From: an uncultured Eubacteriales bacterium | GTDB taxonomy: Bacteria; Bacillota; Clostridia; Lachnospirales; Lachnospiraceae | Reading direction: 5' to 3' | DNA length: 14,812 nucleotides | NCBI GenBank assembly: GCA_900557175.1 | Contig: USSL01000021.1 | Coordinates: 1-14,812 of the forward strand | Shown: positions 1 through 9,195 of the stretch, one piece after another | Numbering within the stretch: position 1 is the first letter of the stretch | How the letters are laid out: every line of letters starts with the position of its first letter | Made by a program: the position numbers and the translations under genes | Notes under the pieces: generated by a model | The model's database searches: none | Seen by the model: the letters and a program-made list of their open reading frames with translations, nothing else | What the model was told of the DNA's origin: nothing

Positions 1-1767
1 TTTCATGGCACATGCAATACCAACCGGTTTTCCCGCATACCATGCCGCATCGTAATCTTCCTTAATAGCTTCCAGTGTTTCAACAAGACCTGTCGAATCG
101 TCAACGATCTGTCCGTTTGGTAGCACACCATTCGGACGGATAGCATTGCGGTAACGGATTTCCCACGGTGTGATTCCAACCTTATCTGCCATCATATTTA
201 AAAGCGTTTCTGTCGCAAAACATGTCTGCGTCACGCCAAAGCCTCTGAACGCACCGGCCGGCGGATTATTTGTATAATAAGCTGTCCCTTCAATTTCAAA
301 GTTTTCATAGGCATACGGTCCTGCCGCATGAGTGCAGGCACGCTCTAACACCGGACCGCCCAGCGATGCAAATGCGCCCGTATCAGATACAACCGCTGCC
401 CTGACACCTAAAATTTTACCATTTTCATCACAGCCCATCGTAAAATCCATCTCAAAATGATGGCGTTTCGGATGAACAAGCAGCGATTCAGCTCTTGTCA
501 GCCGCATTTTTACCGGACGGCGCGTCACATATGTCAGAAGCGCCGCATGATGCTGCACAGACATATCCTCTTTACCGCCAAAACCGCCGCCCACAAGGGC
601 ATTCTGCGCCTTTACCTTATCTGTGCCAAGCATAAGGCTGCACTCGCTGTATGTACAGTAAGCCGACTGGTCTGCTGAAATAATCATGACATAACCTTCG
701 TCATCAATATATGAAACCGCGCACTCCGGTTCCAAAAATGCATGTTCCGTCCACGGCGTTTCAAAATGCTTTGTAATCACATATTTTGCATTTGCAATCG
801 CTTCCCTTGCATTTCCCCGGTTGACAATCTTATGCGACTGCACATTCGTTTCTGCCTCGTCGAAAACTCTCGGTGCATTTTCAGCCCTTGCCTCCTCAAT
901 ATTGTGAACCGCCGGCAGCACTTCATATTCCACTTTAATCAGCTTCTTTGCCTTTTCGGCCGTCTCCATATCCACGGCCGCCACAAGTGCAATGGCATCG
1001 CCGAGATAATGTGTCAGCCCCCCGACCGGAATCAATGTATACTGATCGTGCTTAATATGACCGATTTTATTTTCTCCCGGAATATCATCCGCCGTCACAA
1101 CAGCAACAACACCCGGCAGCTTCTTTGCTTTTTCAGTATCTACAGACAGCACTCTGGCTCTCGGATACTTACTGCGAAGCGCCGAGCCGTAACACATACC
1201 GTCCATATAAAAGTCATCCGGATATTTTCCGTAACCGAGCACCTTTTCTTCAACATCAAGGCGATGCACTCTGGATCCCATCTTCCAATCGTCGGCGCCT
1301 TTTTGGGGTATCCGGCTCTCGCGCATAATCTTTGCCGCCAGACGTACTGCCGCAATAATTTTAACATAGCCTGTACAACGGCAATAGTTGTTTCTCAACG
1401 CATATCTAATATCATCTTCTGTCGGATCCGGATTTTTATCAAGCAATGCTTTCGTACACATGACCATTCCCGGAATACAAAAACCGCACTGTACCGCGCC
1501 GGCCTCGCCATAAGCGTAAGTGTAAACCTTCTGCTCCCATTCTGTAAGGCCCTCCACAGTAATAATTTTTTTACCCTCCAGTTTATCTGTTGTCGGTACA
1601 CATGATTTATATGTTTCACCGTCAATAATGACTGTACAGGCGCCGCAGGCGCCCTGGCTGCAGCCGTCCTTCACAGACGTCAGGTGCAGCTCATCGCGAA
1701 GGAAGCGAAGCAGCGATTGTTTCTTCTCTGTCGTCACCGTCTTACCATTCACGTTCAATGTATACAT
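1..1767 (-). CDS. xdh: Xanthine dehydrogenase, fused [2Fe-2S] and molybdopterin domains (C-terminus outside window)
   Basis: Molybdenum hydroxylase of the XdhD / selenium-dependent xanthine dehydrogenase type, expected to interconvert hypoxanthine, xanthine and/or urate in the cytoplasm. Translation from the ATG at 1767 stays open to the window edge (589 residues; family members are roughly 850-950). The plant-type [2Fe-2S] ligands are C36, C41, C44 and C56; the second cluster uses C94, C97, C129 and C131. After about residue 165 the protein enters the Mo domain directly, with GGGFGGKED at 393-401 and AFRGFG at 506-511 (R508). There is no FAD domain between the two parts, unlike eukaryotic xanthine oxidase. 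The catalytic Glu near the C-terminus would lie outside the window. An AGAAGGTG ribosome site precedes the start. It is the last gene seen in the minus-strand operon, 25 bp after hydA. Selenium dependence is inferred from family and neighbours; it has no in-frame TGA, and the selenium in such enzymes is a cofactor ligand, not selenocysteine. Confidence 0.93.
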   Translation of the reverse strand, partial: MYTLNVNGKTVTTEKKQSLLRFLRDELHLTSVKDGCSQGACGACTVIIDGETYKSCVPTTDKLEGKKIITVEGLTEWEQKVYTYAYGEAGAVQCGFCIPGMVMCTKALLDKNPDPTEDDIRYALRNNYCRCTGYVKIIAAVRLAAKIMRESRIPQKGADDWKMGSRVHRLDVEEKVLGYGKYPDDFYMDGMCYGSALRSKYPRARVLSVDTEKAKKLPGVVAVVTADDIPGENKIGHIKHDQYTLIPVGGLTHYLGDAIALVAAVDMETAEKAKKLIKVEYEVLPAVHNIEEARAENAPRVFDEAETNVQSHKIVNRGNAREAIANAKYVITKHFETPWTEHAFLEPECAVSYIDDEGYVMIISADQSAYCTYSECSLMLGTDKVKAQNALVGGGFGGKEDMSVQHHAALLTYVTRRPVKMRLTRAESLLVHPKRHHFEMDFTMGCDENGKILGVRAAVVSDTGAFASLGGPVLERACTHAAGPYAYENFEIEGTAYYTNNPPAGAFRGFGVTQTCFATETLLNMMADKVGITPWEIRYRNAIRPNGVLPNGQIVDDSTGLVETLEAIKEDYDAAWYAGKPVGIACAMK

Positions 1768-1792
1768 ATCTTCACCTTCTTAATTACTTTCC

Positions 1793-3166
1793 TTATGATT
1801 TAAGGGCTGTCATATACCTGCCAAGACCTGCAGCCAGAATTCTCCCGTTTTCTGCCGCCAATGTTCCCCTTAAATAAACCTGCTCAGCCCTGCCTGTAAG
1901 CGCTGTCCCTTCCATCGGACTGTAATCACAGGCAGACTGCTGCATTTTTGCACGAAGCGTCCACTCTGTCTTCGGATTCCATACAACAATATCTGCATCG
2001 TTGCCTTCGGCAATAACACCCTTTTTAGGATAAAGCCCATAAAGTCTTGCCGGGTGCTCTGACAAAAGCGCGCACATCTGTTCCAGTGTGATTCTCCCCT
2101 GACCAACACCAAAATGATAGATAAGCGCCGGCCGTTCCTCTGCTCCCGGCATACCGCAAGGCGTTTTTGAAAAATCGTCGGCGCCCATATTTTTTTGCGC
2201 CATTGTAAAACTGCAATGATCTGTCGCCACGGTGTAAATCTGATTTTCTGACAGCGCCTGCCATAAAACTTCATTATCCTTCTTCGTCCGCAGGGGCGGT
2301 GCAATCATATATTTTCTGTTTTCGGCATTATCTCCGCCCATATACCGCTGTTCATCCATTAAAAGATACTGCGGGCACGTCTCCACATAAACCGTCTGTC
2401 CCTTCTCGCGGGCGCGGCATATTTCCTCATAGCCCTCCTTTGAGCTTAAATGAACAATAATGACAGGCGTATCCACGCATTTTGCGATTTTTAAAATACG
2501 GCTGATGGCTTCTGCTTCCGCAAGTGCTGGTCTTGTTCCCGGATAATCTGCCACATTTCTCCGGCTGCCCTTTTCTTCTAAAACTTCATCCAGCCTCGCA
2601 TCAATCATGCCTCTGTTTTCGCAGTGGATGCCGGCGATACCGCCCAGTTTTTTAAGACAGGATAATATTTCATAAATTGCCTTATCGTCAACAACCATCG
2701 CATCATAAATCGTATATAATTTAAAGGAACGGATACCGGACGCTACAACCGTCTCAAGTTCCTTTTTCACTGCCTCGTTCCAATCCGAAAGCGCCAAATG
2801 AAAGGCGTAATCGCAGCTTGCGCGCCCATCCGCTTTCTTATGCCAATGTTCCAAAGCAAATGCCAGACTCTCCCCTTTATTTTGAGTGGCAAAATCAACA
2901 ATACACGTTGTTCCCCCGGCCAGCTCGGCCTTTGTTCCTGTTTCAAAACCGTCTGCCGTCACTGTCCCGGAAACCTCAAGGTCCATATGGGTATGACCGT
3001 CTATAAAGCCCGGAAATAAATATTTTCCTGTCACATCAACAATTTCGGCATCTGCCGCCTCAATATTTTCCCCGATTTCAACAATCACGCCGTCCTCAGT
3101 CAAAACATCTTTCTTTTTCACTTCCGCCGCACTTACTACTGTTCCTCCGCAAAATAAACGTTTCAT
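1793..3166 (-). CDS. hydA: Dihydropyrimidinase / D-hydantoinase-like amidohydrolase
   Basis: Cyclic amidohydrolase (457 residues, normal family length) that hydrolyses ring amide bonds of hydantoins or dihydropyrimidines. In this cluster a purine-derived ring is the likely substrate. The binuclear metal site is complete: H58 and H60 in GHTHMD, the lysine expected to be carboxylated at K149 (SFKLY), H181 (GIHCEN), H239 (IVHLSS) and D316 (VATDH). The start ATG at 3166 has an AAAGAGGG ribosome site upstream. The gene lies between ygfK (80 bp upstream) and xdh (25 bp downstream) on the same strand. E. coli carries hydA in its equivalent selenium/purine locus, and gut purine clusters often list it as hyuA. 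What is seen: an intact enzyme with all ligands. What is inferred: it opens a reduced purine or pyrimidine intermediate; the exact substrate cannot be read from sequence. Confidence 0.92.
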   Translation of the reverse strand: MKRLFCGGTVVSAAEVKKKDVLTEDGVIVEIGENIEAADAEIVDVTGKYLFPGFIDGHTHMDLEVSGTVTADGFETGTKAELAGGTTCIVDFATQNKGESLAFALEHWHKKADGRASCDYAFHLALSDWNEAVKKELETVVASGIRSFKLYTIYDAMVVDDKAIYEILSCLKKLGGIAGIHCENRGMIDARLDEVLEEKGSRRNVADYPGTRPALAEAEAISRILKIAKCVDTPVIIVHLSSKEGYEEICRAREKGQTVYVETCPQYLLMDEQRYMGGDNAENRKYMIAPPLRTKKDNEVLWQALSENQIYTVATDHCSFTMAQKNMGADDFSKTPCGMPGAEERPALIYHFGVGQGRITLEQMCALLSEHPARLYGLYPKKGVIAEGNDADIVVWNPKTEWTLRAKMQQSACDYSPMEGTALTGRAEQVYLRGTLAAENGRILAAGLGRYMTALKS

Positions 3167-3220
3167 ACCAAATGCCCTCTTTCTTTTTTATTTCTATGTC
3201 TGCATCTTATGATATCGGAA

Positions 3221-3238
3221 GGGGCAAAGCTCTGCCCC
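3221..3238 (-). other. Short GC-rich hairpin between ygfK and hydA
   Basis: The 80 bp gap between ygfK and hydA is the longest in the minus-strand block. It holds an inverted repeat whose arms GGGGCA and TGCCCC flank six bases, with one further G-U pair possible in the transcript. No run of U follows on the minus strand, so it is not a typical intrinsic terminator. It could be a processing or mRNA-stability element that adjusts expression of hydA and xdh relative to ygfK. Confidence 0.4.
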
Positions 3239-3246
3239 CGCCTTTA

Positions 3247-6228
3247 TTACGGAATAAGATATGCGTAATCACTGCACACTGCTTCAATGAGCATCTGCAA
3301 TTCCTTTGTAAGCTTTGTTTCTTCACCCTTTGTCCAGACAAATTCATCGCCGCACAGACGTACCTTACAGCTTACTTTTTCTCTGTCAAGCACTGTAAAG
3401 CCTTCGTTTTTACTGTCTGCCATATCGGCTTCATTTGCAAATAAAGTAAATTTATCCAGATAAGGTGCACTTGCATACGGACAGAAGCTCTTACAGTTGC
3501 CGCACTCGTTACACATATAATCCACATGAATAACCTGTGCCTTTGTCATGCCGGCAACCTTGATTGAGATATTGGCACGGTTCGGACAAACATCCACACA
3601 GTTTTCACAGACGCTCGAACATGCCAGACATCTGTCGGCTTCCTTTTTGCCGGCTTCCGCAAGAATACCTTTCTTCTTGTAAATATCTTCCGGATTCTGC
3701 TCCTGATTCATAGAACCTGAAATTTCTCTGCCCGCAATCGCCTCAGTCACTGTAATGGCATGTGCCATAGCTTTAACAACAAGTGACGGACCGTATAAGC
3801 CGTCGCCGACAACATAGACACCTTCAACATTTGTCTGAAGATTGTTGTCTGTCAGCGGCCGTCCCTTTTCATCTGTATTGATACCATTTGCTTCATAGAA
3901 ATCTGTCGGAACCTTCTCGCCGACAGCGGCAATGACTGTATCTGCAGGCACTTCAACGATTTCGTCTGTCTTGCATACACTTGCTCTGCCGCTCTCGTCC
4001 ATAGCGCCCAGTGTCATCACCTGACATACAAGCCTGCCATTTTCCATCTTCACCGGTGCGAGCAGTTCCTTAAACTCAACGCCGTCATCCATTGCAAGAT
4101 AAAGCTCATGCTCATCTGCAGGCATATAACGTTTTGTTCTTCTGTATACGAGATAAACGTGCTCGACGCCGGCGCATCGCTTTGCTGCTCTTGCCGTATC
4201 CATCGCTGTATTTCCGCCGCCGATGACAACAACATTTTTGCCTAAATCAACATTGCCCTTTGTGCTGTTGAATTGTTCTAAAAATTCGAGGGCATTGACA
4301 GCCTGTTTGCCGTCAAGGGAAAGTTCGCCGCGCTTGTAAGCGCCGACTGCAAGGACAACAGCGTCATACTGACTGCGAAGCTTTGAAACTTCCGGCGCCT
4401 CTGTGTTATATAAAATGTTCACGCCAAGCTTTTCAAGAAGGGCTGCGTCTTTTGCCACAACCGCATCATTGATACGGAAATCAGGAATCACTGCACTGAC
4501 GATACCGCCGAGACGATCTCTTTTTTCATAAATTGTCACATCAGCGCCCATGCGTGCAAGGTAGAATGCAGACGCCATACCGGCAGGGCCGCCGCCGACA
4601 ACAGCGACACGTTTTTTGCAAACATCTCCGGCCTTCACACCGGCAAGCACTTGATCAAAAGCATTTTCGGCACATACAAGCTTTGTATCGCGGATCTGCA
4701 CCGCTGTCTCATAAAAACCTCTTGTACAATGGCTCTGACAGTCATGGGCACAAATTGTTCCCGTAATAAACGGCAGTGCGTTTCTGTTTAAAATAACTTT
4801 TAAGGCTTCTTCATATTTGCCTTCACCGGCAAGCTTCACATAAGTGGAAATTTCCTGGTGGATTGGACAGGCATCCTCGCAAGGCGCTGTATAACAGTCA
4901 ATGAGCGGTACTTTTTTGTCCGATTTGCGCGACTTCGGAAGCTTTGCAGATTTTATGTGATGTTTATCTGTCACCGCCGATTCTGCCACAGCCTCAAGCG
5001 CTTTAATATCAACGCCCTTAAACGCTGACAAACCAAGCGTATCTGTAATTTCTGCCATCTGTTTTAATCTCTGATAACCGCCCGGCTTTAATATTGTTGT
5101 CGCAACTGTCACAGGCCAGATGCCTGCAGATACAACTTTTTCGATATTAAAGGCATCAATACCGCCGGAGTAAGCGATGCGCAGCTTACCGTCAAAGTCC
5201 TTTGAAAGCTTCGCTGCAAGGGCGATTGACAGCGGATAAAGCGATTTTCCTGACATATACATTTCTTCACTCGGAAGCTCTCCGGCTTTCACATCAACAG
5301 GAAATGTATTTGTAATCTTCACACCAAATTCAAGCTGCTTTTCATCAGCCAGCTTCATAAGACGCTGAAGCATCGGCACAGCATCCACATATTGAAGGTC
5401 ATCCTCAAAATGAAAACGACCGAAAGCAATATAGTCATAGCCCATCTGATTTAACCGTTCACGGGCAAAATCATAGCCTAATAAAGTCGGGTTGCACTTA
5501 ATAAATGTATGCATATGCTTCTCTGTCAGAAGGTAATTTGCAATACTCTCGATTTCCTGCGGCGGACAGCCGTGAAGTGTGGAAATTGTCGCTGAATTAC
5601 AAACAAACGGTGAAATATTTTCAATATCTTCTTTTGTCACATGCTTAAACTGTCCCACATATTTAAGAAGAACTTCCCTGCACTCCTTAAATACAGCCGT
5701 GTCTGAAGCATCCTTCATATTTTCAATAAATGTATCAATCTTTTCGGATTTAATACCTGCAAGGTCATAGCCGACACTGATGTTAAACTGGAAACCTGTC
5801 ATACTGCCGAGGCCGTACTCCTTTGCCATAAATGCCAGTAAAAACCATGCTTTAATATATTCGTCCTGCGCCTGAGGCACATAAAGTTCCGTGGACCACT
5901 CGCAGTTGTAGCACTCGTCATCCGCCTTAATACAAGGCTTATTGACACAGGCTGCCAGTTCGGCGCCGTCCATCATCTGCACTGTTTTAAGCTCAAAGAA
6001 ACGGCTGCCTGCATAATAAGAAGCCACAATATTTTGTGCGAGCTGGCTGTTCGGCCCCGCTGCCGGACCTACCGGTGTTTCAAGCGCACGCTCAAAAATT
6101 GTAAGCGTCTTTCCCTGATCTGCCACATATGGTCTGTGAACGCCAAACACTGTATTTTTTGTATCATGCTCCTTAATAACCCAGTTCAATAACTGCTCAA
6201 AAGGCATACATGTCATTATATCACTCAT
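3247..6228 (-). CDS. ygfK: YgfK-type flavin and iron-sulfur oxidoreductase (putative selenate reductase subunit)
   Basis: Large cytoplasmic oxidoreductase of 993 residues, the usual size for the family. An N-terminal half (about 1-410) resembles the dihydroorotate/dihydropyrimidine dehydrogenase barrel. A linker with cysteines C445, C450, C454, C493, C497 and C501 resembles the Fe-S part of GltD and dihydropyrimidine dehydrogenase. Then come a FAD Rossmann site (VAVVGGGPAG, 541-550) and a second dinucleotide site (VVVIGGGNTA, 666-675). The C-terminus has ferredoxin-like clusters with C867/C870/C874/C877/C881 and C906/C909/C912/C916. The family name comes from a proposed role in selenate reduction, but gut-bacterial work ties it to anaerobic urate/purine use. 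A role as electron-transfer partner of the flavin-less Xdh, or as a reductase of a purine ring, is inference. The start has a strong AGGAGGA site, and ssnA ends 31 bp upstream in the same operon. Confidence 0.93.
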   Translation of the reverse strand: MSDIMTCMPFEQLLNWVIKEHDTKNTVFGVHRPYVADQGKTLTIFERALETPVGPAAGPNSQLAQNIVASYYAGSRFFELKTVQMMDGAELAACVNKPCIKADDECYNCEWSTELYVPQAQDEYIKAWFLLAFMAKEYGLGSMTGFQFNISVGYDLAGIKSEKIDTFIENMKDASDTAVFKECREVLLKYVGQFKHVTKEDIENISPFVCNSATISTLHGCPPQEIESIANYLLTEKHMHTFIKCNPTLLGYDFARERLNQMGYDYIAFGRFHFEDDLQYVDAVPMLQRLMKLADEKQLEFGVKITNTFPVDVKAGELPSEEMYMSGKSLYPLSIALAAKLSKDFDGKLRIAYSGGIDAFNIEKVVSAGIWPVTVATTILKPGGYQRLKQMAEITDTLGLSAFKGVDIKALEAVAESAVTDKHHIKSAKLPKSRKSDKKVPLIDCYTAPCEDACPIHQEISTYVKLAGEGKYEEALKVILNRNALPFITGTICAHDCQSHCTRGFYETAVQIRDTKLVCAENAFDQVLAGVKAGDVCKKRVAVVGGGPAGMASAFYLARMGADVTIYEKRDRLGGIVSAVIPDFRINDAVVAKDAALLEKLGVNILYNTEAPEVSKLRSQYDAVVLAVGAYKRGELSLDGKQAVNALEFLEQFNSTKGNVDLGKNVVVIGGGNTAMDTARAAKRCAGVEHVYLVYRRTKRYMPADEHELYLAMDDGVEFKELLAPVKMENGRLVCQVMTLGAMDESGRASVCKTDEIVEVPADTVIAAVGEKVPTDFYEANGINTDEKGRPLTDNNLQTNVEGVYVVGDGLYGPSLVVKAMAHAITVTEAIAGREISGSMNQEQNPEDIYKKKGILAEAGKKEADRCLACSSVCENCVDVCPNRANISIKVAGMTKAQVIHVDYMCNECGNCKSFCPYASAPYLDKFTLFANEADMADSKNEGFTVLDREKVSCKVRLCGDEFVWTKGEETKLTKELQMLIEAVCSDYAYLIP

Positions 6229-6259
6229 GTTTTATCCTCCTCTTATCCACTATGATGGT

Positions 6260-7591
6260 TTATCCGTTAATACTTTTCCACAATTTCGCGGATTCTTCTC
6301 TGCATTTTGCGTAAACTTCTGAAACGTCGGCAACCTTTACTTCCCTGTCCTTCATAAGCACTTTACCGTTACCGATTGTTGTCACAACATCCCTGCCGGT
6401 CATACCGAAAAGAATATGACCGTTAATGTTATTTTCATCCAAATGTGTCGGCGCAACATAGTCGACAACAATGACATCTGCAGCCGCGCCTTCCTTCAGA
6501 ACGCCAAGCGGTTTCTTGAAATAACGGTTCGCAATAACCGCATTATTTTCAAAAAGCATCTTCGGCACTTCACTCCATGCCGCATTGGCATCGCACAAAT
6601 GATGTTTATGTAAAACGTTAGCCACTTTATAGGACTCTGTCATATCATGGGTATAACCATCCGTACCAAGGCCTGTCACAATGCCTCTGTGCACAAGCTC
6701 CATCGTCGGAGGACAACCGCAGGCATTACCCATATTAGATTCAGGATTATGAACAACCATCGTATTTGTTTCTTTGATTAAATCCATCTCGTGCGGATTG
6801 ATATAAATACAGTGGCCAAGCAATGTCTTTTCGCCGAGAATATTACAGTCCATCAGACGGTCTACAATGCGCTTGCCATATTTTTTAAGACAATCATGCA
6901 AATCCTCAATGCCCTCAGCCACATGAATATGATAGCCGACCTCATCCGGCTTATTGGCCGCAGCCAGCGCCATCGTCTCGTCGGAAATTGTAAACTGGGC
7001 GTGCATACCCATCATTGCTGCAATCATATCCGTATCATCTTTAAGGGCATATTTAATAAATTCCGCATTTTCCATCACCGACTCGCGCGCTTTGTCCCTG
7101 CCGTCTCTGTCTGAAACTTCATAGCAAAGGCATGCGCGGACACCAAGTTCTTTCGCCGCATCAGCAATTTCAAATAAGCTGCCTTTAATATGTCCGAAGC
7201 TGGCATGATGATCAAATATTGTCGTCACACCATTTCTGATACATGAGATCATCGTATCCATCGCACTGTACTTTGTCTGTGCCAGTGTCAGTTTTCTGTC
7301 AATTGTCCACCACTGACCATCAAGAATATCTAAAAATCCTTTCGGATTGTAGCCGTTAATGCTCAGGCCTCTTGCCATTGCACTGTAAATATGTTCATGT
7401 GTATTAATGAATGCCGGCATAATAATGCCGCCTTTTGCATCAATAAATTCTGCATCCGCATAAGCCTGTTTCATCTCCTGCGTTGTTCCGACCTTGACAA
7501 TGACAGGTCCGTCCATCACAACCGCGCCGTCGGCGATAAAAGGCATCGCATTGTCCCTTGTCACTAATTTACCATTTCCTACGATAATCAT
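6260..7591 (-). CDS. ssnA: SsnA-type amidohydrolase (putative aminohydrolase)
   Basis: Member of the guanine deaminase / chlorohydrolase branch of the amidohydrolase superfamily (443 residues, full length). Metal-site residues are visible: H65 and H67 (NTHEH), H223 (HIHVAEG), H260 (LLGH) and D311 (LGTDG), with HNPESN at 281-286. It is expected to be a cytoplasmic metal-dependent hydrolase that removes an amino group or opens a C-N ring bond; the exact substrate is unknown. The TIGR family was named for selenium metabolism because it travels with ygfK, xdh and ygeY. In E. coli ssnA has been linked with stationary-phase survival. ATG at 7591 follows an AAGAAGGG ribosome site. It starts 38 bp after the permease stop and ends 31 bp before ygfK, which fits one operon. 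No missing key residue was seen. Confidence 0.92.
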   Translation of the reverse strand: MIIVGNGKLVTRDNAMPFIADGAVVMDGPVIVKVGTTQEMKQAYADAEFIDAKGGIIMPAFINTHEHIYSAMARGLSINGYNPKGFLDILDGQWWTIDRKLTLAQTKYSAMDTMISCIRNGVTTIFDHHASFGHIKGSLFEIADAAKELGVRACLCYEVSDRDGRDKARESVMENAEFIKYALKDDTDMIAAMMGMHAQFTISDETMALAAANKPDEVGYHIHVAEGIEDLHDCLKKYGKRIVDRLMDCNILGEKTLLGHCIYINPHEMDLIKETNTMVVHNPESNMGNACGCPPTMELVHRGIVTGLGTDGYTHDMTESYKVANVLHKHHLCDANAAWSEVPKMLFENNAVIANRYFKKPLGVLKEGAAADVIVVDYVAPTHLDENNINGHILFGMTGRDVVTTIGNGKVLMKDREVKVADVSEVYAKCREESAKLWKSING

Positions 7592-7629
7592 ATGAGTCCC
7601 TTCTTTCCTTATATTATAGAATGATTCCT

Positions 7630-8977
7630 TTATTTTTTCGTTTCTTCCTGTTCTTTAGCCTTTGGAAGTATCAGATTTAATACGACCGCTGTCATTGTTG
7701 CCACAACAACCGGAGATTTTCCGAAAACTGTTGTTACCCAGTCAGGAAAGGAAGCAAGCGCTGCGCTCGCCTGAGTAATACCCATACCAAGCGCAATCGC
7801 AAGACCGACGATTGTTGTATTTCTAAAATCCATTGGCGCCGCTGTAATCAGCTTCACGCCTGTCATTGCGATGGAGGCAAATACCGAAACGGTGGCACCG
7901 CCTAAAACGCAATATGGAATTGTTGTTAAAAGTGATGAAAACTTCGGAATCAGGCCCGCAATAAGAAGCACTGATGCAGCGATTCCAAAAACTCTTTTTG
8001 CCACAACCTTCGTGGAACCGACAATGCCAACATTCTGACTGTATGTCGCTGTCGGAAGGCCCCCGAAAAATGCACATAAAATATTGCTGACGCCGTAACC
8101 GACAATACCGCTGTGCAGCTCATCATCTGTTGGCATCCTGTCCATACCGCCGGTTGTTGTCGCCGAAAAGTCGCCGATTGCCTGAATGGCGTTAATGGCA
8201 AACAAAAGTCCGATGGCAATGCAGGCTGATGGTTCAAATTCAATACCGAAGTGCATCAGCTGCGGCAGCTGGAACCATGACGCTGTTGAAAGTGAAGAAA
8301 AATCAACCATACCAAACATCAGCGCAACAACATAACCGCAAAGAATACCAATTAATATAGAAGCAAGCTTCCAAATACCTTTGCCGAAATGATTTAGGAC
8401 AGTCACAATCGCCAGTGTTACAAAAGCCACAAGCCAGTTCTGCCATGAACCGTAATCTTCACTTCCTATGCCGCCGGCCATGTAGTTAATTGCTGTCGGA
8501 TAAAGAGAGAGACCAATCGCAAAAACAACTGTACCTGTAATTAACGGTGGAAAGAACTTTCGTATCTGTTTAATAAACAGACCGACAATTACTGCGATGA
8601 TACCGCCAACAATCTGCGCGCCGAGAATCGCCGCCACATTAAACTCACCGGCAATCGCCTGCATTGTCGGCACATAGGCAAAACTGATGCCCATGATCAT
8701 CGGAAGTCCTGAACCGATTCTAAAGCCGCCTTTCTTTCCTATTAGGATATAACTGCAAAAATGTTGTCAGCGCCGACATCACGAGCGCTGCCTGAATTAA
8801 TATAATTGAATCCTCCGGCGACAGACCTGCCACCCCCGAAACAATAATTGCCGGCGTCACACAGCCTACAATCATTGCCACAACATGCTGAAGCGCCAGG
8901 GGAAATGCCTGAGCCGGTCCCGGATGCCCATCCAGCTTAAACAACTCGCTTTGGGCCGAACTTGTTTTTTTACTCAT
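7630..8977 (-). pseudogene. NCS2/NAT purine permease (uracil-xanthine permease family), interrupted by a +1 frameshift
   Basis: First gene of the minus-strand block, an inner-membrane nucleobase symporter. Reading starts at ATG 8977 behind an AGGAGA site, but one extra base at about 8742-8743 (TAATAGG on the coding strand where TATAGG would keep frame) stops it after 85 codons. Removing that base gives a continuous 448-residue protein, normal for the family, with many hydrophobic segments. The TM1 Gln-His pair is Q30-H31, and the NAT signature QNVGIVGSTK lies at 314-323. The leading Gln of the signature, rather than the Glu of UraA, favours purine over uracil. The downstream part (7630-8700, 356 codons) has its own ATG but would lack TM1 and TM2. 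By motif spacing, positions matching XanQ E272 and D304 hold Q265 and Y294. Xanthine or urate is the likely substrate. Whether the frameshift is real or a sequence error cannot be decided here. Confidence 0.85.
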
Positions 8978-9195
8978 TTTATATTCTCCTGCCCTTTGGG
9001 TTTTAACCCGTTTTCCTATGTATTGTTATAAACATTATGAAAGTACCATTCTCATCTTCTGACATCTTCCGGCAAAAAAATCAGAGAGACCGCACCGGTT
9101 TTAGCCAAAAAATTTTTTGAATTTTTTTACAGTTCAAAAGTACATTATATTTTACAAATTATGCACTCTTGCTAAATGTATCTTTCATTAAAATC

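Noticed and set aside
1140..1367. Possible frameshift in xdh, because a second minus-strand frame is open here
   Set aside because: Translating through 1260-1390 in the main frame gives a continuous protein linking the second [2Fe-2S] motif to the Mo domain; the other frame is a shadow.
742..1605. A 287-codon open frame on the plus strand
   Set aside because: It lies antisense to the clear Fe-S and Mo domains of xdh, has a composition rich in Cys/His/Arg typical of a shadow frame, no ribosome site and no recognisable domain.
1..1767. Selenocysteine (in-frame TGA) in the selenium-linked enzyme
   Set aside because: No in-frame TGA was found in the xdh part visible here; selenium in this enzyme class is a labile cofactor ligand.
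8978..9190. Purine-type riboswitch in the permease leader
   Set aside because: I could not find the conserved three-way-junction core or flanking stems; the leader is mostly A/T-rich without clear paired elements.
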